DNA of 64,000 bases from Oscillospiraceae bacterium. Lineage in GTDB: Bacteria > Bacillota > Clostridia > Oscillospirales > Oscillospiraceae. The notes beneath the pieces are model-generated. The model was not told the DNA's origin. It made no database searches and worked only from the letters and a program-made list of their open reading frames with translations. The stretch lies in the NCBI GenBank assembly GCA_017624715.1, contig JAGAMN010000067.1, positions 1 through 64,000 on the forward strand, given 5' to 3'. This document shows positions 15,781-24,160 of the stretch, one piece after another (the first letter of the stretch is position 1; each line of letters opens with the position of its first letter). The translations under genes and the position numbers were made by a program.

Positions 15781-15880
15781 TTGGCTCCCTCTCTGAGGGA
15801 GCTGGCAAAAATCGAAGATTTTTGACTGAGGGAGTATGCGCGAAAATAAACTCCCCCAGTCTTGGGCCTCGCAATGGCAG
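15781..15880. repeat. Palindromic intergenic repeat (family 1, degenerate)
   Basis: GGCTCCCTCTCTGAGGGAGC hairpin, then AAAATCGAAGATTTTT hairpin, GACTGAGGGAG, and a CCCCCAGTC tail, ending in a remnant of the GCCTCGCAATGGCA motif. It belongs to the same family as 59200-59362 and 20246-20375. Confidence 0.7.
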
Positions 15881-15910
15881 AAAAAATGGGGCCGGTGATT
15901 CACCGGCCCC
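15881..15910 (-). terminator. Terminator of the DUF3048 gene
   Basis: On the minus strand an 11-bp stem (GGGGCCGGTGA/TCACCGGCCCC) is followed by ATTTTTT. Confidence 0.85.
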
Positions 15911-15923
15911 GACTAGGTGTTAT

Positions 15924-17066
15924 TTACTGAAATTCCACGGTGCTCTTTTGGGGGACCACGGCGATGTAGGTAGTGCCTACGCCGAAGGTCAAAGGTGTGC
16001 CGTTTTCCAGGGTATAGACGAAGGGGTCGTTCAGTCCGGCACGGCTCCACTTAATGGGGATCATCTGGCCGTTACAGGCGAAATAGCCGGTGCCGGAACC
16101 AAAGGTGTTGATGGTCAGCAGCAGGTTGTTTTCCGGCTGGATGCTGGTATCTGCCCGGAGAATGAGGATGTTCCGGAATGCTACGGCTTCCCTGGTGTTG
16201 CCGTCGATGTAGTCCTGACCGTGCTGGTAGGCGTAATACTGATTGCTACTGGCATCGTAGGTCAAGGTGGTGGACTTGGTGCTGCTGTTTGGCTTGCTGC
16301 TGGTGTGGAATTTCACTACGATCTTATCTGTGGCCTGGCCTACAATGAGTTTGTCATCGTCAAACTGGAAACCATAGGATACACCGCCGGGGCGGGTGAA
16401 GGTAGCCTTCATCTTGCCTGCATAAGCGATGATGTTTGGGCCGGTGGTGAACAGGCAATGGACCTTGTTATAGCCTTGGTTCAGCCGGTCTTGGTCCCGA
16501 TAGAAGTATGTACTTTCGTAAGGACCCATTACACCGTCCACATGGTCGCATTTCAAGGTCTTCATATAGGCGTAAGCTTCGTCGCTGCCGCCGCCATGGA
16601 CATAGATGGCATCGTAACTCTGGGCGATGTCCACAAAGTATTTCCGGGCGCTGCGGACGCCACCGATGGCGCTGACATTCTGAATGTCGGAATACAGAGC
16701 CATACACCGGGTGATGCCGCCCTCTACCAGGATTTCATAGATGATATCCGCCTGGCTGACACCGTGCTGGGGCATAGCGGCCTTCATGTTATTCAGCATG
16801 ACCGCATAGGGGCGGTTTTCGCTGAGGGATTCCATGCTCTCGCCGGTGAGAGGGTTGGTGTACAGGGGGACAGGCTCGGTGGTGGGAGTTTCCGTGGGAG
16901 GTTCTGTGGGCTCGGAACTGGGCTCGGTGACGGGTTCAGAGCTGGGCTCGGTGGAAGGGTCTGTTGCGATTGTGGGTTCGGAGGTTTCCGGAGTACCCGG
17001 CTGCGGCGCAGTACAAGCGCAAAGCAGCAGGCAAATCAGCAAGAAGATGCTTACGGACTGTTTCAT
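15924..17066 (-). CDS. DUF3048 (YerB-like) lipoprotein
   Basis: 380 aa. Lipoprotein signal peptide (LLLCAC, Cys about 18), a Thr/Pro/Glu/Ser linker (about 25-65), then DUF3048 domains: TNPLTGESMESLSENRPYAV at about 70, QADIIYEILVEGGITR (about 103-118), IGGVRSARKYFVDIAQSYDA (about 132-151) and a C-terminal half with KIVVKFHTSS and FRNILILRADT. The family (B. subtilis YerB) is widespread in Firmicutes with no settled role; the location outside the membrane is supported by the lipobox. Monocistronic, with its own promoter and terminator. Confidence 0.92.
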   Translation of the reverse strand: MKQSVSIFLLICLLLCACTAPQPGTPETSEPTIATDPSTEPSSEPVTEPSSEPTEPPTETPTTEPVPLYTNPLTGESMESLSENRPYAVMLNNMKAAMPQHGVSQADIIYEILVEGGITRCMALYSDIQNVSAIGGVRSARKYFVDIAQSYDAIYVHGGGSDEAYAYMKTLKCDHVDGVMGPYESTYFYRDQDRLNQGYNKVHCLFTTGPNIIAYAGKMKATFTRPGGVSYGFQFDDDKLIVGQATDKIVVKFHTSSKPNSSTKSTTLTYDASSNQYYAYQHGQDYIDGNTREAVAFRNILILRADTSIQPENNLLLTINTFGSGTGYFACNGQMIPIKWSRAGLNDPFVYTLENGTPLTFGVGTTYIAVVPQKSTVEFQ

Positions 17067-17121
17067 AGTGATCCATCCTTTCGGTCAGCCGACGATTTTC
17101 GACACCGTTTTACATAACACC

Positions 17122-17149
17122 ATTATAGCAAACTGCGCGAAAAATGCAA
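17122..17149 (-). promoter_or_regulatory. Promoter of the DUF3048 gene
   Basis: Minus strand TTGCAT (17149-17144), 16-base spacer, TATAAT (17127-17122). Confidence 0.65.
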
Positions 17150-17215
17150 TAGGAAGCTGATAAAGAAAATATGGCGGAAAAATCGGAAAATGCCCGGTTT
17201 TCTTGAAAAATATCC

Positions 17216-17244
17216 TTGACATTAAGAGGTAAAACCGCTATAAT
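17216..17244 (+). promoter_or_regulatory. Promoter of rpsF-ssb-rpsR
   Basis: Perfect TTGACA (17216-17221), 17-base spacer and TATAAT (17239-17244). Confidence 0.9.
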
Positions 17245-17249
17245 ACATG

Positions 17250-17322
17250 AGCCTGCGTGTGCAGGTAATCCTTGCTCACGGCGCGACCGTGGGCCAAAAG
17301 TCCAAAAGGAGGTGCAAACAAC
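17250..17322 (+). promoter_or_regulatory. Structured leader of rpsF, possible S6:S18 autoregulatory RNA
   Basis: The 5' UTR can form CCTGCGTGTGCAGG and CACGGCGCGACCGTG hairpins just before the SD (AAAAGGAGGTG). Firmicutes rpsF leaders often contain an S6:S18 binding element with a conserved CCG bulge. Whether this leader matches it needs a covariance-model check. Confidence 0.35.
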
Positions 17323-17619
17323 ATGGCTAAGATCACCGGTAAGTACGAGGTGCTCTACATCATCGACCCTGCTCAGGGCGAGGAGGGCATCGCCGCACTT
17401 GTGGAAAAGTTCAAGGCAATGGTGGAAGCGGAGGGTACTCTGACTAACATCGATGAGTGGGGCAAGCGTCGTCTGGCATACCCCATCAATGATCTGCCCG
17501 AGGGCTACTACGTTCTGATGAACTACGAGTCCAAGCCCGAATTCCCCGCTGAGATGGAGCGCGTTATGAAGATCACCGAAGGTGTCATGCGCTGCCTGAC
17601 CACCGTAGTGGAGGCGTAA
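17323..17619 (+). CDS. rpsF: 30S ribosomal protein S6
   Basis: 98 aa from ATG 17323 (AAAAGGAGGTG SD). Sequence signatures: KYEVLYIIDPAQGEEGIAAL at the N-terminus, WGKRRLAYPINDLPEGYYVL (about 46-65) and a conserved C-terminal ERVMKITEGVMRCL. S6 binds the central domain of 16S rRNA as a dimer with S18. First gene of the usual rpsF-ssb-rpsR operon, driven by a consensus promoter. Confidence 0.98.
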   Translation: MAKITGKYEVLYIIDPAQGEEGIAALVEKFKAMVEAEGTLTNIDEWGKRRLAYPINDLPEGYYVLMNYESKPEFPAEMERVMKITEGVMRCLTTVVEA

Positions 17620-17621
17620 TT

Positions 17622-18071
17622 ATGCTGAACCACATCACTGTTATGGGTCGCCTGGTCCGTGACCCTGAGCTGCGCCGTACCGGCAGCGGCGTCGCCGTAG
17701 CCAGCTTCTGCGTTGCTGTCGATCGGGATTATTCCCCCAAGGATGGCGGCGAGAGAAAGACCGACTTCATCAATTGTGTTGCCTGGCGTCAGACTGGAGA
17801 GTTCGTCTCCAAGTATTTCACCAAGGGCCGCATGATCGTTGTGGACGGACGGCTGGAGATGCGCGACTGGACCGACAGAGATGGCAACAAGCGTACTTCT
17901 GCTGAGATCAATGTAGACAATGCCTACTTTGGTGACAGCAAGCGCGATGGCGACAACAGCGGTTCTTACTCCGCGCCTGCCGCATCCGGCTTCGGCGGTT
18001 ATTCCGCTCCTGCCGCTCCTGCATCCGACTTTGCGATGCTGGATGACGACGACGCTCAGCTGCCTTTCTAA
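17622..18071 (+). CDS. ssb: Single-stranded DNA-binding protein
   Basis: 149 aa. N-terminal OB fold (about 1-105): LNHITVMGRLVRDPELRRTG, FINCVAWRQTGEFVSKYFTK, GRMIVVDGRLEMRDWTD. A Ser/Ala/Pro-rich linker follows, then the acidic tail ending DDDDAQLPF, which is the site contacted by replication and repair partners. Located between rpsF and rpsR as in most Firmicutes. Confidence 0.98.
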   Translation: MLNHITVMGRLVRDPELRRTGSGVAVASFCVAVDRDYSPKDGGERKTDFINCVAWRQTGEFVSKYFTKGRMIVVDGRLEMRDWTDRDGNKRTSAEINVDNAYFGDSKRDGDNSGSYSAPAASGFGGYSAPAAPASDFAMLDDDDAQLPF

Positions 18072-18110
18072 ACTGAACTTTTCTGCTAAACTTACAAGGA
18101 GGTAATCGTT

Positions 18111-18347
18111 ATGGCTAACGAACAGCGTGTTCGCCCCCGCAAGCGCAAGAAGGTTTGCGCATTCTGCGTGGATAAGGTGACCAGCATCGATTATAAGGAC
18201 ACTGCAAAGATCCGCCGTTACCTGTCCGAGCGTGGCAAGATCCTGCCCCGCCGTACCACCGGTACCTGCGCAGCTCACCAGCGTGACCTGACCACCGCTA
18301 TCAAGCGTGCCCGTCAGATCGCTCTGCTGCCTTACGTTGCTGATTAA
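18111..18347 (+). CDS. rpsR: 30S ribosomal protein S18
   Basis: 78 aa. [20 protein letters not shown] (with a CxxC that may bind zinc), then [20 protein letters not shown] and [21 protein letters not shown]18 pairs with S6 on the 30S platform. AAGGAGG lies eight bases before the ATG. Terminator follows. Confidence 0.98.
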   Translation: MANEQRVRPRKRKKVCAFCVDKVTSIDYKDTAKIRRYLSERGKILPRRTTGTCAAHQRDLTTAIKRARQIALLPYVAD

Positions 18348-18360
18348 TGACAATGAATTC

Positions 18361-18393
18361 ACCCCCGAGGGAAGCCTCGGGGGTGTTTTTTTG
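18361..18393 (+). terminator. Terminator of rpsF-ssb-rpsR
   Basis: ACCCCCGAGG/CCTCGGGGGT stem with GAAG loop and seven T. Confidence 0.92.
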
Positions 18394-18419
18394 TTGGGGC
18401 GCTGTTGGACGTTCACGGA

Positions 18420-18535
18420 CGAGCGATGACAAACCCTCATCCGTCTTTAATTTTGCTGTTGCAAATTTGAATCCACCTTTCCCAAAGGGGAAGGCTTTGT
18501 GGGCGATTCGTGAATCGCCCTTACGAAGTTGATAA
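18420..18535. repeat. Intergenic repeat remnant (family 1 right half plus GGCGATTCGTGAATCGCC)
   Basis: CCACCTTTCCCAAAGGGGAAGGC hairpin core and the palindrome GGCGATTCGTGAATCGCC, also present at 23990-24010. Confidence 0.7.
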
Positions 18536-18542
18536 GGGCAGG

Positions 18543-19685
18543 CTATTTTGCCATGGCGATGCGGCGCAGGACCATTAAGAACAGGTCAGACCAAGTGAGC
18601 CTGGGAACGGCATCTGCGGCCACCAGGGGAATTTGAGCGATGGTATGTTCCCCAACTTTCACAGACAGGGTACCCAACCGCTGACCCTTGCTCACCGGGG
18701 CGGAAACCGATTGATCCAAGGTAATCTCCGTGTGGACTTGATCCCGTTGAGATTTATCCACTAGCAGTTGGGGCTGCTGGGCAGGGACAGCCTGAACGAT
18801 TCCGGCTGTACCCAGCTTGACGGGAATGGCCTGGGGGTCAATTTCCGGAGAAACGGCGGCATAGTTGGCAAAGCCGTAGTCCAGCAGCTGCTTGCAGGCG
18901 GCAAACCGCTCCTGGGAAGTGGCGCTGCCCATGACCACGGCCACCAGAGCCAAGCCGTCCCGCTGTGCGGTGGCGGAAAGGCAATAGCCGGCAGTGGAGG
19001 TAAAACCGGTTTTTAAACCGGTAGCGCCGGGGTAGAACCGGACCAGCTTATTGGTGTTGGAAAGACCGAAAGTGCCGTTTCGCACGGTATCCATCCAAAT
19101 GGTGGTGAATTTTTGAATGTCCGGGTGGTTCTTCATCAGCTCCCGGCTCATGAGGGCGATATCGTAGGCCGAGGTCAGATGCTCCTTAGCGGCCGGGTCA
19201 TCATCCAGGCCGGTGCAGTTGACGAAATGGGTGTCGTTCATGCCCAATTCTGCTGCCCGGGCGTTCATCATATCCACAAAAGCCGCCTCGCTGCCGGCAA
19301 GATGCTCGGCCATGGCGCAGGCGCAGTCGTTGGCAGATGACACGGCGATGGACTTGAGCATATCCGTTACGGTCATGCTTTCGCCCACCTTCAGGTAGAT
19401 CTGACTGCCGCCTTTAGCTGCGGCGGCCTCGGAAGCGATGACCGTGTCGTTCCAGCTAATTTTTCCGGAATCGATGGCTTCCATGATCAGTAGCATGGTC
19501 ATGACCTTGGTGACGCTGGCAGGAGCGAGGCGCTCATGGGCGTTTTGTTCATAGAGTACTGTGCCGGTGGCAATATCCATCAGCAGGGCGCTTTTTGCAG
19601 GGATGTTCATATCCACAGCCCCGGCAGATACTGGCAGCATGGTAAACACCAGGCAGAGTAACAGCGCAATTGACAATCCTTTCAT
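18543..19685 (-). CDS. dacF: D-alanyl-D-alanine carboxypeptidase (low-molecular-weight PBP)
   Basis: 380 aa. Signal peptide (cleavage near VSAGAVDM). Penicillin-binding motifs: SxxK as PASVTKVMTM (about 56-65), SxN as SSANDCACAM (about 116), and KTG as GLKTGFTSTAGYCLS (about 224). A C-terminal domain (about 285-380) ends in an amphipathic segment (WSDLFLMVLRRIAMAK), the type that anchors such enzymes to the membrane. It trims the terminal D-Ala of peptidoglycan stem peptides. The dacF name is by family; its role in vegetative or spore peptidoglycan is not shown. Confidence 0.9.
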   Translation of the reverse strand: MKGLSIALLLCLVFTMLPVSAGAVDMNIPAKSALLMDIATGTVLYEQNAHERLAPASVTKVMTMLLIMEAIDSGKISWNDTVIASEAAAAKGGSQIYLKVGESMTVTDMLKSIAVSSANDCACAMAEHLAGSEAAFVDMMNARAAELGMNDTHFVNCTGLDDDPAAKEHLTSAYDIALMSRELMKNHPDIQKFTTIWMDTVRNGTFGLSNTNKLVRFYPGATGLKTGFTSTAGYCLSATAQRDGLALVAVVMGSATSQERFAACKQLLDYGFANYAAVSPEIDPQAIPVKLGTAGIVQAVPAQQPQLLVDKSQRDQVHTEITLDQSVSAPVSKGQRLGTLSVKVGEHTIAQIPLVAADAVPRLTWSDLFLMVLRRIAMAK

Positions 19686-19744
19686 ATCCGATCCCTCCGT
19701 TTTTCAGGTGGTACAGACTATGAATCTTGTCCTAAAAATAGAAC

Positions 19745-19775
19745 AAAACAAGCCGCCTGGATGGCGGCTTGTTTT
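19745..19775. terminator. Bidirectional terminator
   Basis: AAAACAAGCCGCC (19745-19757) with GGCGGCTTGTTTT (19763-19775), stop region of the CsoR gene on the minus strand. Confidence 0.85.
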
Positions 19776-20106
19776 ACTTCATGAACTTATCGATGGCTTG
19801 GCACAGGTCGTCGATGGATTCGGTATCGCCGGCGCTGACAGCATCCACAATGCAGTGGCGCATGTGATCCTGCAAGATCACCTTGCCGGTATTGTCCAGG
19901 GCGCTGCGGACAGCGGCAAGCTGCACCAAGACATCAGAACAGTCATAGCCCTCTTCTACCATTCGTTTGACCTTTTCCAGATGGCCGATGGCACGGGCCA
20001 GGCGGTTAATGACAGCCTTTTGATTTTCGTGGACATGGCCGTGGCTGTGGGCAATGCCGTGCTCGTGCATATAGGCGTGGTCGTGTTCGTGGTAATGGTC
20101 GGACAA
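19774..20106 (-). CDS. csoR: CsoR/FrmR-family metal-sensing repressor with His-rich N-terminus
   Basis: 110 aa, all-helical DUF156 repressor. The Cys56/His81/Cys85 pattern (YDCSDV...QDHMRHC) matches the Cu(I)-binding C-H-C triad of CsoR. The first 26 residues carry ten histidines (such as HYHEHDHAYMHEHG), unlike standard CsoR (about 85-95 aa) and more like a metal store or Ni/Co-type extension, so the metal is uncertain. No copper or nickel transporter gene is adjacent, which is unusual. The gene has its own promoter (20137-20165). Confidence 0.9.
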   Translation of the reverse strand: MSDHYHEHDHAYMHEHGIAHSHGHVHENQKAVINRLARAIGHLEKVKRMVEEGYDCSDVLVQLAAVRSALDNTGKVILQDHMRHCIVDAVSAGDTESIDDLCQAIDKFMK

Positions 20107-20136
20107 GGCATTTCCCTCCTTTTGTCGTTTTGTTGC

Positions 20137-20165
20137 ATTATAGCAATATTTTTCCCCGGTTGCAA
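20137..20165 (-). promoter_or_regulatory. Promoter of the csoR-like gene
   Basis: Minus strand TTGCAA (20165-20160), 17-base spacer, TATAAT (20142-20137). Confidence 0.7.
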
Positions 20166-20197
20166 GCCCGTAGGGGGGATATTTTTTGCAAAATGTT

Positions 20198-20226
20198 TTG
20201 ACGGATGTGGGAAGGTCTGCTATAAT
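20198..20226 (+). promoter_or_regulatory. Promoter of trmB-mnmG
   Basis: TTGACG (20198-20203), 17-base spacer, TATAAT (20221-20226). The repeat at 20246-20375 lies between it and trmB, so it is part of the 5' UTR. Confidence 0.75.
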
Positions 20227-20245
20227 ATTATGTTGAAAGTATCGC

Positions 20246-20375
20246 CTTGGCCCCCGCTTTTAAGAGGGGGCTGTCAAATTGCCAATATTAGGCAATTTGA
20301 CTGGGGGAGTTCGCTTTTTACTCCCCCCCGGCACGCCTTTTGGCGTGCCACCCCCCTCACAAGTGCGGGGGGGCG
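20246..20375 (+). repeat. Palindromic repeat (family 1) in the trmB leader
   Basis: GGCCCCCGCTTTTAAGAGGGGGCT, then CAAATTGCC...GGCAATTTG, GACTGGGGGAG, GGCACGCCTTTTGGCGTGCC and CCCCCCTCACAAGTGCGGGGGGG hairpins. Several stem-loops in the 5' UTR may affect expression of trmB. Confidence 0.8.
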
Positions 20376-20413
20376 AGAATTATACATTTTATACCTTTAC
20401 GGAGGAATCCTAT

Positions 20414-21100
20414 ATGAGAATGCGTAAAATGAAGAACTTACAGCCCCGGATGGCTGCTTGCGGCAGCCTGCGGATCGAAGAGCCGGAGAGCCTCAAGGGC
20501 AATTGGCGCTCGTTAAAGCCCGATTGCACAGCACTGTGGGTGGAAGTGGGCTGCGGCAAGGGCAAATTTACTGCCGAGACTGCCCAGGCCAATCCCGATG
20601 TATTGCTCATCGCCGTGGAGCGCTGCCGGGAGGCCATGGTCGTGGCTATGGAAAAGGCCAAGACAATGGGACTTACCAATGTGTTTTACATCGATATGGA
20701 TGTTGCCAATATTGAGGAGATTTTTGCAGATCAGGAGATCGATCGGCTGTTTATCAACTTCCCCGATCCCTGGCCCAGAAAGAAGAATGCCAAGCGCCGT
20801 CTGACCCACCGGGGTTTTCTGGATAAGTACTGCCGTGTGGTGCGCACCGGCGGTGAGTTCCACTACAAGACCGACAATGCCCCTCTGTTCGAGTTTTCTG
20901 TGGAGGAGTTTGCGGCCTGCGGCCTGGAGGTTAAAAACCTGACCCGGAATCTGCATGAGAACGGCATCGTGGGCATTATGACCGGATATGAGGAAAAGTT
21001 CCACGCCCTGGGTACGCCCATCAACCGCTGTGAAGTGGTTTGCAAGCCCTTTGTGCTGCCTCCCGAGGAGAAGAAGGCTAACCTGGAGGAAGAAGAATGA
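20414..21100 (+). CDS. trmB: tRNA (guanine-N7-)-methyltransferase
   Basis: 228 aa from ATG 20414 (GGAGGAATCC SD). SAM-binding motif [15 protein letters not shown] (about 43-57), then [10 protein letters not shown], the signature [19 protein letters not shown] (about 114-132) and HYKTDN. It methylates G46 of tRNAs. Overlaps mnmG by four bases (ATGA), so two RNA-modification genes are coupled. Confidence 0.95.
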   Translation: MRMRKMKNLQPRMAACGSLRIEEPESLKGNWRSLKPDCTALWVEVGCGKGKFTAETAQANPDVLLIAVERCREAMVVAMEKAKTMGLTNVFYIDMDVANIEEIFADQEIDRLFINFPDPWPRKKNAKRRLTHRGFLDKYCRVVRTGGEFHYKTDNAPLFEFSVEEFAACGLEVKNLTRNLHENGIVGIMTGYEEKFHALGTPINRCEVVCKPFVLPPEEKKANLEEEE

Positions 21101-22965
21101 GCTACCCGGCAGGCAAGTGTGATATTGCCGTCATCGGCGCCGGTCATGCCGGCATCGAAGCGGCTTTGGCTGCTGCCCGGCTGGGTCTTCACACGATCCT
21201 CTTTACCATCAATTTGGATGCGGTGGGCAATATGCCCTGCAATCCCGCTATCGGCGGCACCGGTAAGGGTCATCTGGTTCGGGAACTGGATGCCCTGGGC
21301 GGCGAGATGGGTATTGCGGCGGACAAGGCCTGCATCCAGTATCGGATGCTCAATAAGGGCAAAGGCCCGGCGGTGCACTCGCTTCGCGCCCAGGCTGACC
21401 GGCGGAAATATCAGCAGGTGATGAAGCAGACCCTGGAATTGCAGGAAAACTTGGAGCTAAAGCAGGCCCAGATCACAGAAATTTTGACAGAAAACGGCGC
21501 AGTTACCGGCGTTGTGACCCAGTTGGGTGCGGTGTATGATGCCAAGGCGGTGATCATCGCCACCGGCACTTATTTGGACAGCACCTGCATCACCGGTGAG
21601 GTGGTGATTTCCTCCGGCCCGGACGGTATGCATCCGTCCATCGGTCTTGCGGACAATCTGCGCAAATTGGGGTTGCCCCTGCGCCGGTTCAAGACCGGCA
21701 CACCTCCCAGAATCAACCGCCGGAGCATCGATTTTTCCCAGATGGAGCTGCAGCCGGGAGATGACCGGGCAGAGCCTTTCTCTTTCCGTACCGAGCAGAA
21801 GCTGTACAACAGCGCGGTGTGCTATTTGACTTACACCAACGAGGAGACCCACCGGATCATCCGGGAGAATCTCCACCGCAGCCCTATGTACGACGGTACA
21901 ATTTCCGGTGTTGGCCCTCGGTACTGCCCCAGTATTGAAACCAAGATCGTCCGGTTTGCGGACAAGCAGCGGCATCAGCTGTTTATTGAGCCCTGCGGTC
22001 TGGATACGGAAGAGATGTACATTCAAGGCTTCTCTTCCAGCCTTCCGGAGGATGTACAGCTGCAGATGATGCGCACTGTGCCCGGCCTTGAGAATGCGGA
22101 AATGATGCGCCCGGCCTATGCCATTGAGTATGAGTGCATTGATCCCACTGCGTTGCTGCCGACTTTGGAGGTTAAAACGATTTCCGGATTGTACGGCGCC
22201 GGACAGTTCAACGGCACTTCCGGTTATGAAGAAGCTGCCGTCCAGGGTTTGATCGCCGGTATCAATGCGGCGCTGAAGCTGCAAGGGAAAGATCCGCTGA
22301 TCCTGACCCGGGATACCAGCTACATTGGCACCCTGATCGATGATTTGGTGACCAAGGGAACGGAAGAACCCTACCGGATCATGACATCCCGCAGCGAATA
22401 CCGGCTGCTGCACCGGCAGGACAATGCGGATCAGCGGCTGTGTGCCATTGGTGCTGCGGTTGGCTTGGTGAGCCCGGAGCGCCTGCAGGCGGTGGAAGAA
22501 AAGTATGCCGCTGTCCGTCGGGAATGCAATCGGTTGGAGAGCACCGGCGTGGCTGCCAATCCTCAGCTGAATGCCCTCTTGGAAGAAAAGGGCTCTGCAC
22601 CGGTTACCAATTCTGCAAGGCTCGCGGATCTGCTGCGGCGACCCCAGATCACCTATGCCGATATCGCGCCTTTCGACCCCAATCGCCCGGAATTGCCCGA
22701 TGCGGTAACGGAGGAAGTGGAGATTCAGATCAAGTATGCCGGTTATTTGGCCCGGCAGCAGAAGCAGGTGGAGGAATTCAAGCAGGAAGAGTCCCGGTTG
22801 CTGCCGGAAAGCTTGGATTACAATGCCATCCAGGGTCTGCGGCTGGAGGCAAGGGACAAGCTTTCTCAAATCCGCCCCATGTCCATCGGGCAGGCAGGAA
22901 GAATCTCCGGCGTCAGCCCAGCGGATATTGCGGTGCTGCTGATCTGGCTGGAACAGAATAGCTAA
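21097..22965 (+). CDS. mnmG: tRNA uridine-5-carboxymethylaminomethyl modification enzyme MnmG
   Basis: 622 aa. FAD-binding Rossmann motif [18 protein letters not shown] at the N-terminus; signatures [34 protein letters not shown], and [12 protein letters not shown]. With MnmE it modifies U34 of tRNAs. mnmG is normally next to mnmE/rsmG near the origin; here it follows trmB and the partners are not in the window. Family length and motifs intact. Confidence 0.96.
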   Translation: MSYPAGKCDIAVIGAGHAGIEAALAAARLGLHTILFTINLDAVGNMPCNPAIGGTGKGHLVRELDALGGEMGIAADKACIQYRMLNKGKGPAVHSLRAQADRRKYQQVMKQTLELQENLELKQAQITEILTENGAVTGVVTQLGAVYDAKAVIIATGTYLDSTCITGEVVISSGPDGMHPSIGLADNLRKLGLPLRRFKTGTPPRINRRSIDFSQMELQPGDDRAEPFSFRTEQKLYNSAVCYLTYTNEETHRIIRENLHRSPMYDGTISGVGPRYCPSIETKIVRFADKQRHQLFIEPCGLDTEEMYIQGFSSSLPEDVQLQMMRTVPGLENAEMMRPAYAIEYECIDPTALLPTLEVKTISGLYGAGQFNGTSGYEEAAVQGLIAGINAALKLQGKDPLILTRDTSYIGTLIDDLVTKGTEEPYRIMTSRSEYRLLHRQDNADQRLCAIGAAVGLVSPERLQAVEEKYAAVRRECNRLESTGVAANPQLNALLEEKGSAPVTNSARLADLLRRPQITYADIAPFDPNRPELPDAVTEEVEIQIKYAGYLARQQKQVEEFKQEESRLLPESLDYNAIQGLRLEARDKLSQIRPMSIGQAGRISGVSPADIAVLLIWLEQNS

Positions 22966-22967
22966 AA

Positions 22968-23108
22968 AAGGCCCCCTTGTGTAAAGGGGGCTGGCATTTG
23001 CAAGGAACGAGCAAATGACTGGGGGATTGTATACGCAAGGACAATCCCTCCGTCACGGCGTTGCCGTGCCACCTCCCTTTACACAAGGGAGGCTTTGTGC
23101 TGCTACGG
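22968..23108. repeat. Palindromic repeat (family 1), long inverted form
   Basis: GGCCCCCTTGTGTAAAGGGGGCTGG on the left mirrors CACCTCCCTTTACACAAGGGAGGC on the right, with CATTTGC...GCAAATG and CACGGCGTTGCCGTG hairpins between. About 135 bases. Confidence 0.85.
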
Positions 23109-23129
23109 AACTGAGGGAGAAAGAAACAG

Positions 23130-23157
23130 TTGACAGGTATTACTTTTGTGCTATAAT
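23130..23157 (+). promoter_or_regulatory. Promoter of thiT
   Basis: TTGACA (23130-23135), 16-base spacer, TATAAT (23152-23157). Confidence 0.85.
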
Positions 23158-23181
23158 ATCCTTAGATCGCACGAAAACTAA

Positions 23182-23276
23182 GTCTTCGGGGAGCCGGATG
23201 CATCCGGCTGAGAGGAAGCTATTGCTGCTTCGACCCGTGAACCTGATACGGTCAGTACCGTCGTAGGGAAAGATGC
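23182..23276 (+). promoter_or_regulatory. TPP riboswitch
   Basis: Thi-box landmarks in order: TCGGGGAGCC, GGCTGAGAGG, GACCCGTGAACCTGAT and GTCGTAGGGAAAGATGC. This is the conserved thiamine-pyrophosphate aptamer. It precedes a terminator and thiT, so TPP should switch off the transporter. Confidence 0.95.
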
Positions 23277-23294
23277 ACATATGGGATACCTATC

Positions 23295-23337
23295 GTATCG
23301 CATTGCACCTGGACGGGTTTGCAATGCGATACTTTTT
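23295..23337 (+). terminator. Riboswitch-controlled terminator
   Basis: Perfect 13-bp stem (GTATCGCATTGCA at 23295-23307, complement at 23320-23332) and five T, between the TPP aptamer and thiT. Confidence 0.9.
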
Positions 23338-23354
23338 ATTTTGGAGGTTTTCTT

Positions 23355-23930
23355 ATGGAAAACAAAAAGAGCAAATCCCATTTGTACATTCGTGCGCTGT
23401 GCGAGGGCGCGTTGATGGTGGCCCTGGCACAGATCCTCAGCTTTATCAAGCTGTTTCCCAATCTGCCCAACGGCGGATCCATCACCTTTGCTATGTTTCC
23501 CATCTGCTTTTATGCGGTGCGGTGGGGCCTGGGTAAGGGCCTGATGGCAGGCTTTGTCTTCGGCCTGCTGCAGCTGATCTTCGACGGCGCTTATGCCTGG
23601 GGTTGGCAGTCTATGATTTTGGACTATCTGCTGGCCTTTACGCCTTTGGGTTTGGCTGGACTCTTCCGTGGCAAGACTTGGGGCATTTTTCCCGGTACGG
23701 CTGTTGGCTGCATCGGTAGATTTATTGTCCATTTTATCAGCGGTGTGACCGTGTATCGGATCTATATGCCCACGGAAATCCCGGGAATCGGTACTTTTGA
23801 CGATGCGACCATTTATTCTCTGGTGTACAACGGAGCATACATGCTGCCCTGTATGATTTTGGCCCTGGCGGTGGCTGGCGTGCTATATGTACCCCTGAAG
23901 AAGCTGTTTGCGGGGAAGGATATTGTATAA
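23355..23930 (+). CDS. thiT: ThiT-family ECF transporter S component (thiamine)
   Basis: 191 aa, six predicted membrane helices (for example GALMVALAQILSFIKLFPNL, FAMFPICFYAVRWGLGKGLM, ILDYLLAFTPLGLAGLF). It holds the ThiT signatures LPNGGSITFAMFPI and GDGAYAW-like DGAYAWGWQSMILDYLLAF, known to line the thiamine site. It needs the shared ECF module (EcfA/A'/T), not in the window. Control by TPP riboswitch supports thiamine as the substrate. Confidence 0.94.
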   Translation: MENKKSKSHLYIRALCEGALMVALAQILSFIKLFPNLPNGGSITFAMFPICFYAVRWGLGKGLMAGFVFGLLQLIFDGAYAWGWQSMILDYLLAFTPLGLAGLFRGKTWGIFPGTAVGCIGRFIVHFISGVTVYRIYMPTEIPGIGTFDDATIYSLVYNGAYMLPCMILALAVAGVLYVPLKKLFAGKDIV

Positions 23931-23937
23931 AACCACC

Positions 23938-24118
23938 ACATCCGTCACGGCTAACGCCGTGCCACCTTCTCCTCAAGGAGAAGGCTTTGCAGGCGATTCG
24001 TGAATCGCCCCTACGAGAAATTCCGGTCATTGCGAGGAGCGAAGCGACGTGGCAATCCCCTAAGTATTGCTCCTAACCGGGAGATTGCCACGGCCTTGCA
24101 GGCCTCGCAATGACAGCA
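23938..24118. repeat. Composite intergenic repeat (family 1 tail plus family 2)
   Basis: CCGTCACGGCTAACGCCGTG and CCTTCTCCTCAAGGAGAAGGC, GGCGATTCGTGAATCGCC, then GTCATTGCGAGGAGCGAAGC...GTGGCAATCCCCT and the inverse half GGGAGATTGCCACGGCCTTG...GGCCTCGCAATGACA. The last pair is the family 2 inverted repeat. Confidence 0.85.
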
Positions 24119-24124
24119 TATCAA

Positions 24125-24158
24125 AACACCCCGGAGAGCGTTTGCTCTCCGGGGTGTT
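24125..24158. terminator. Convergent terminator
   Basis: 15-bp perfect stem AACACCCCGGAGAGC/GCTCTCCGGGGTGTT between thiT and the GH13 gene. On the minus strand TTTT follows. Confidence 0.85.
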
Positions 24159-24160
24159 CG

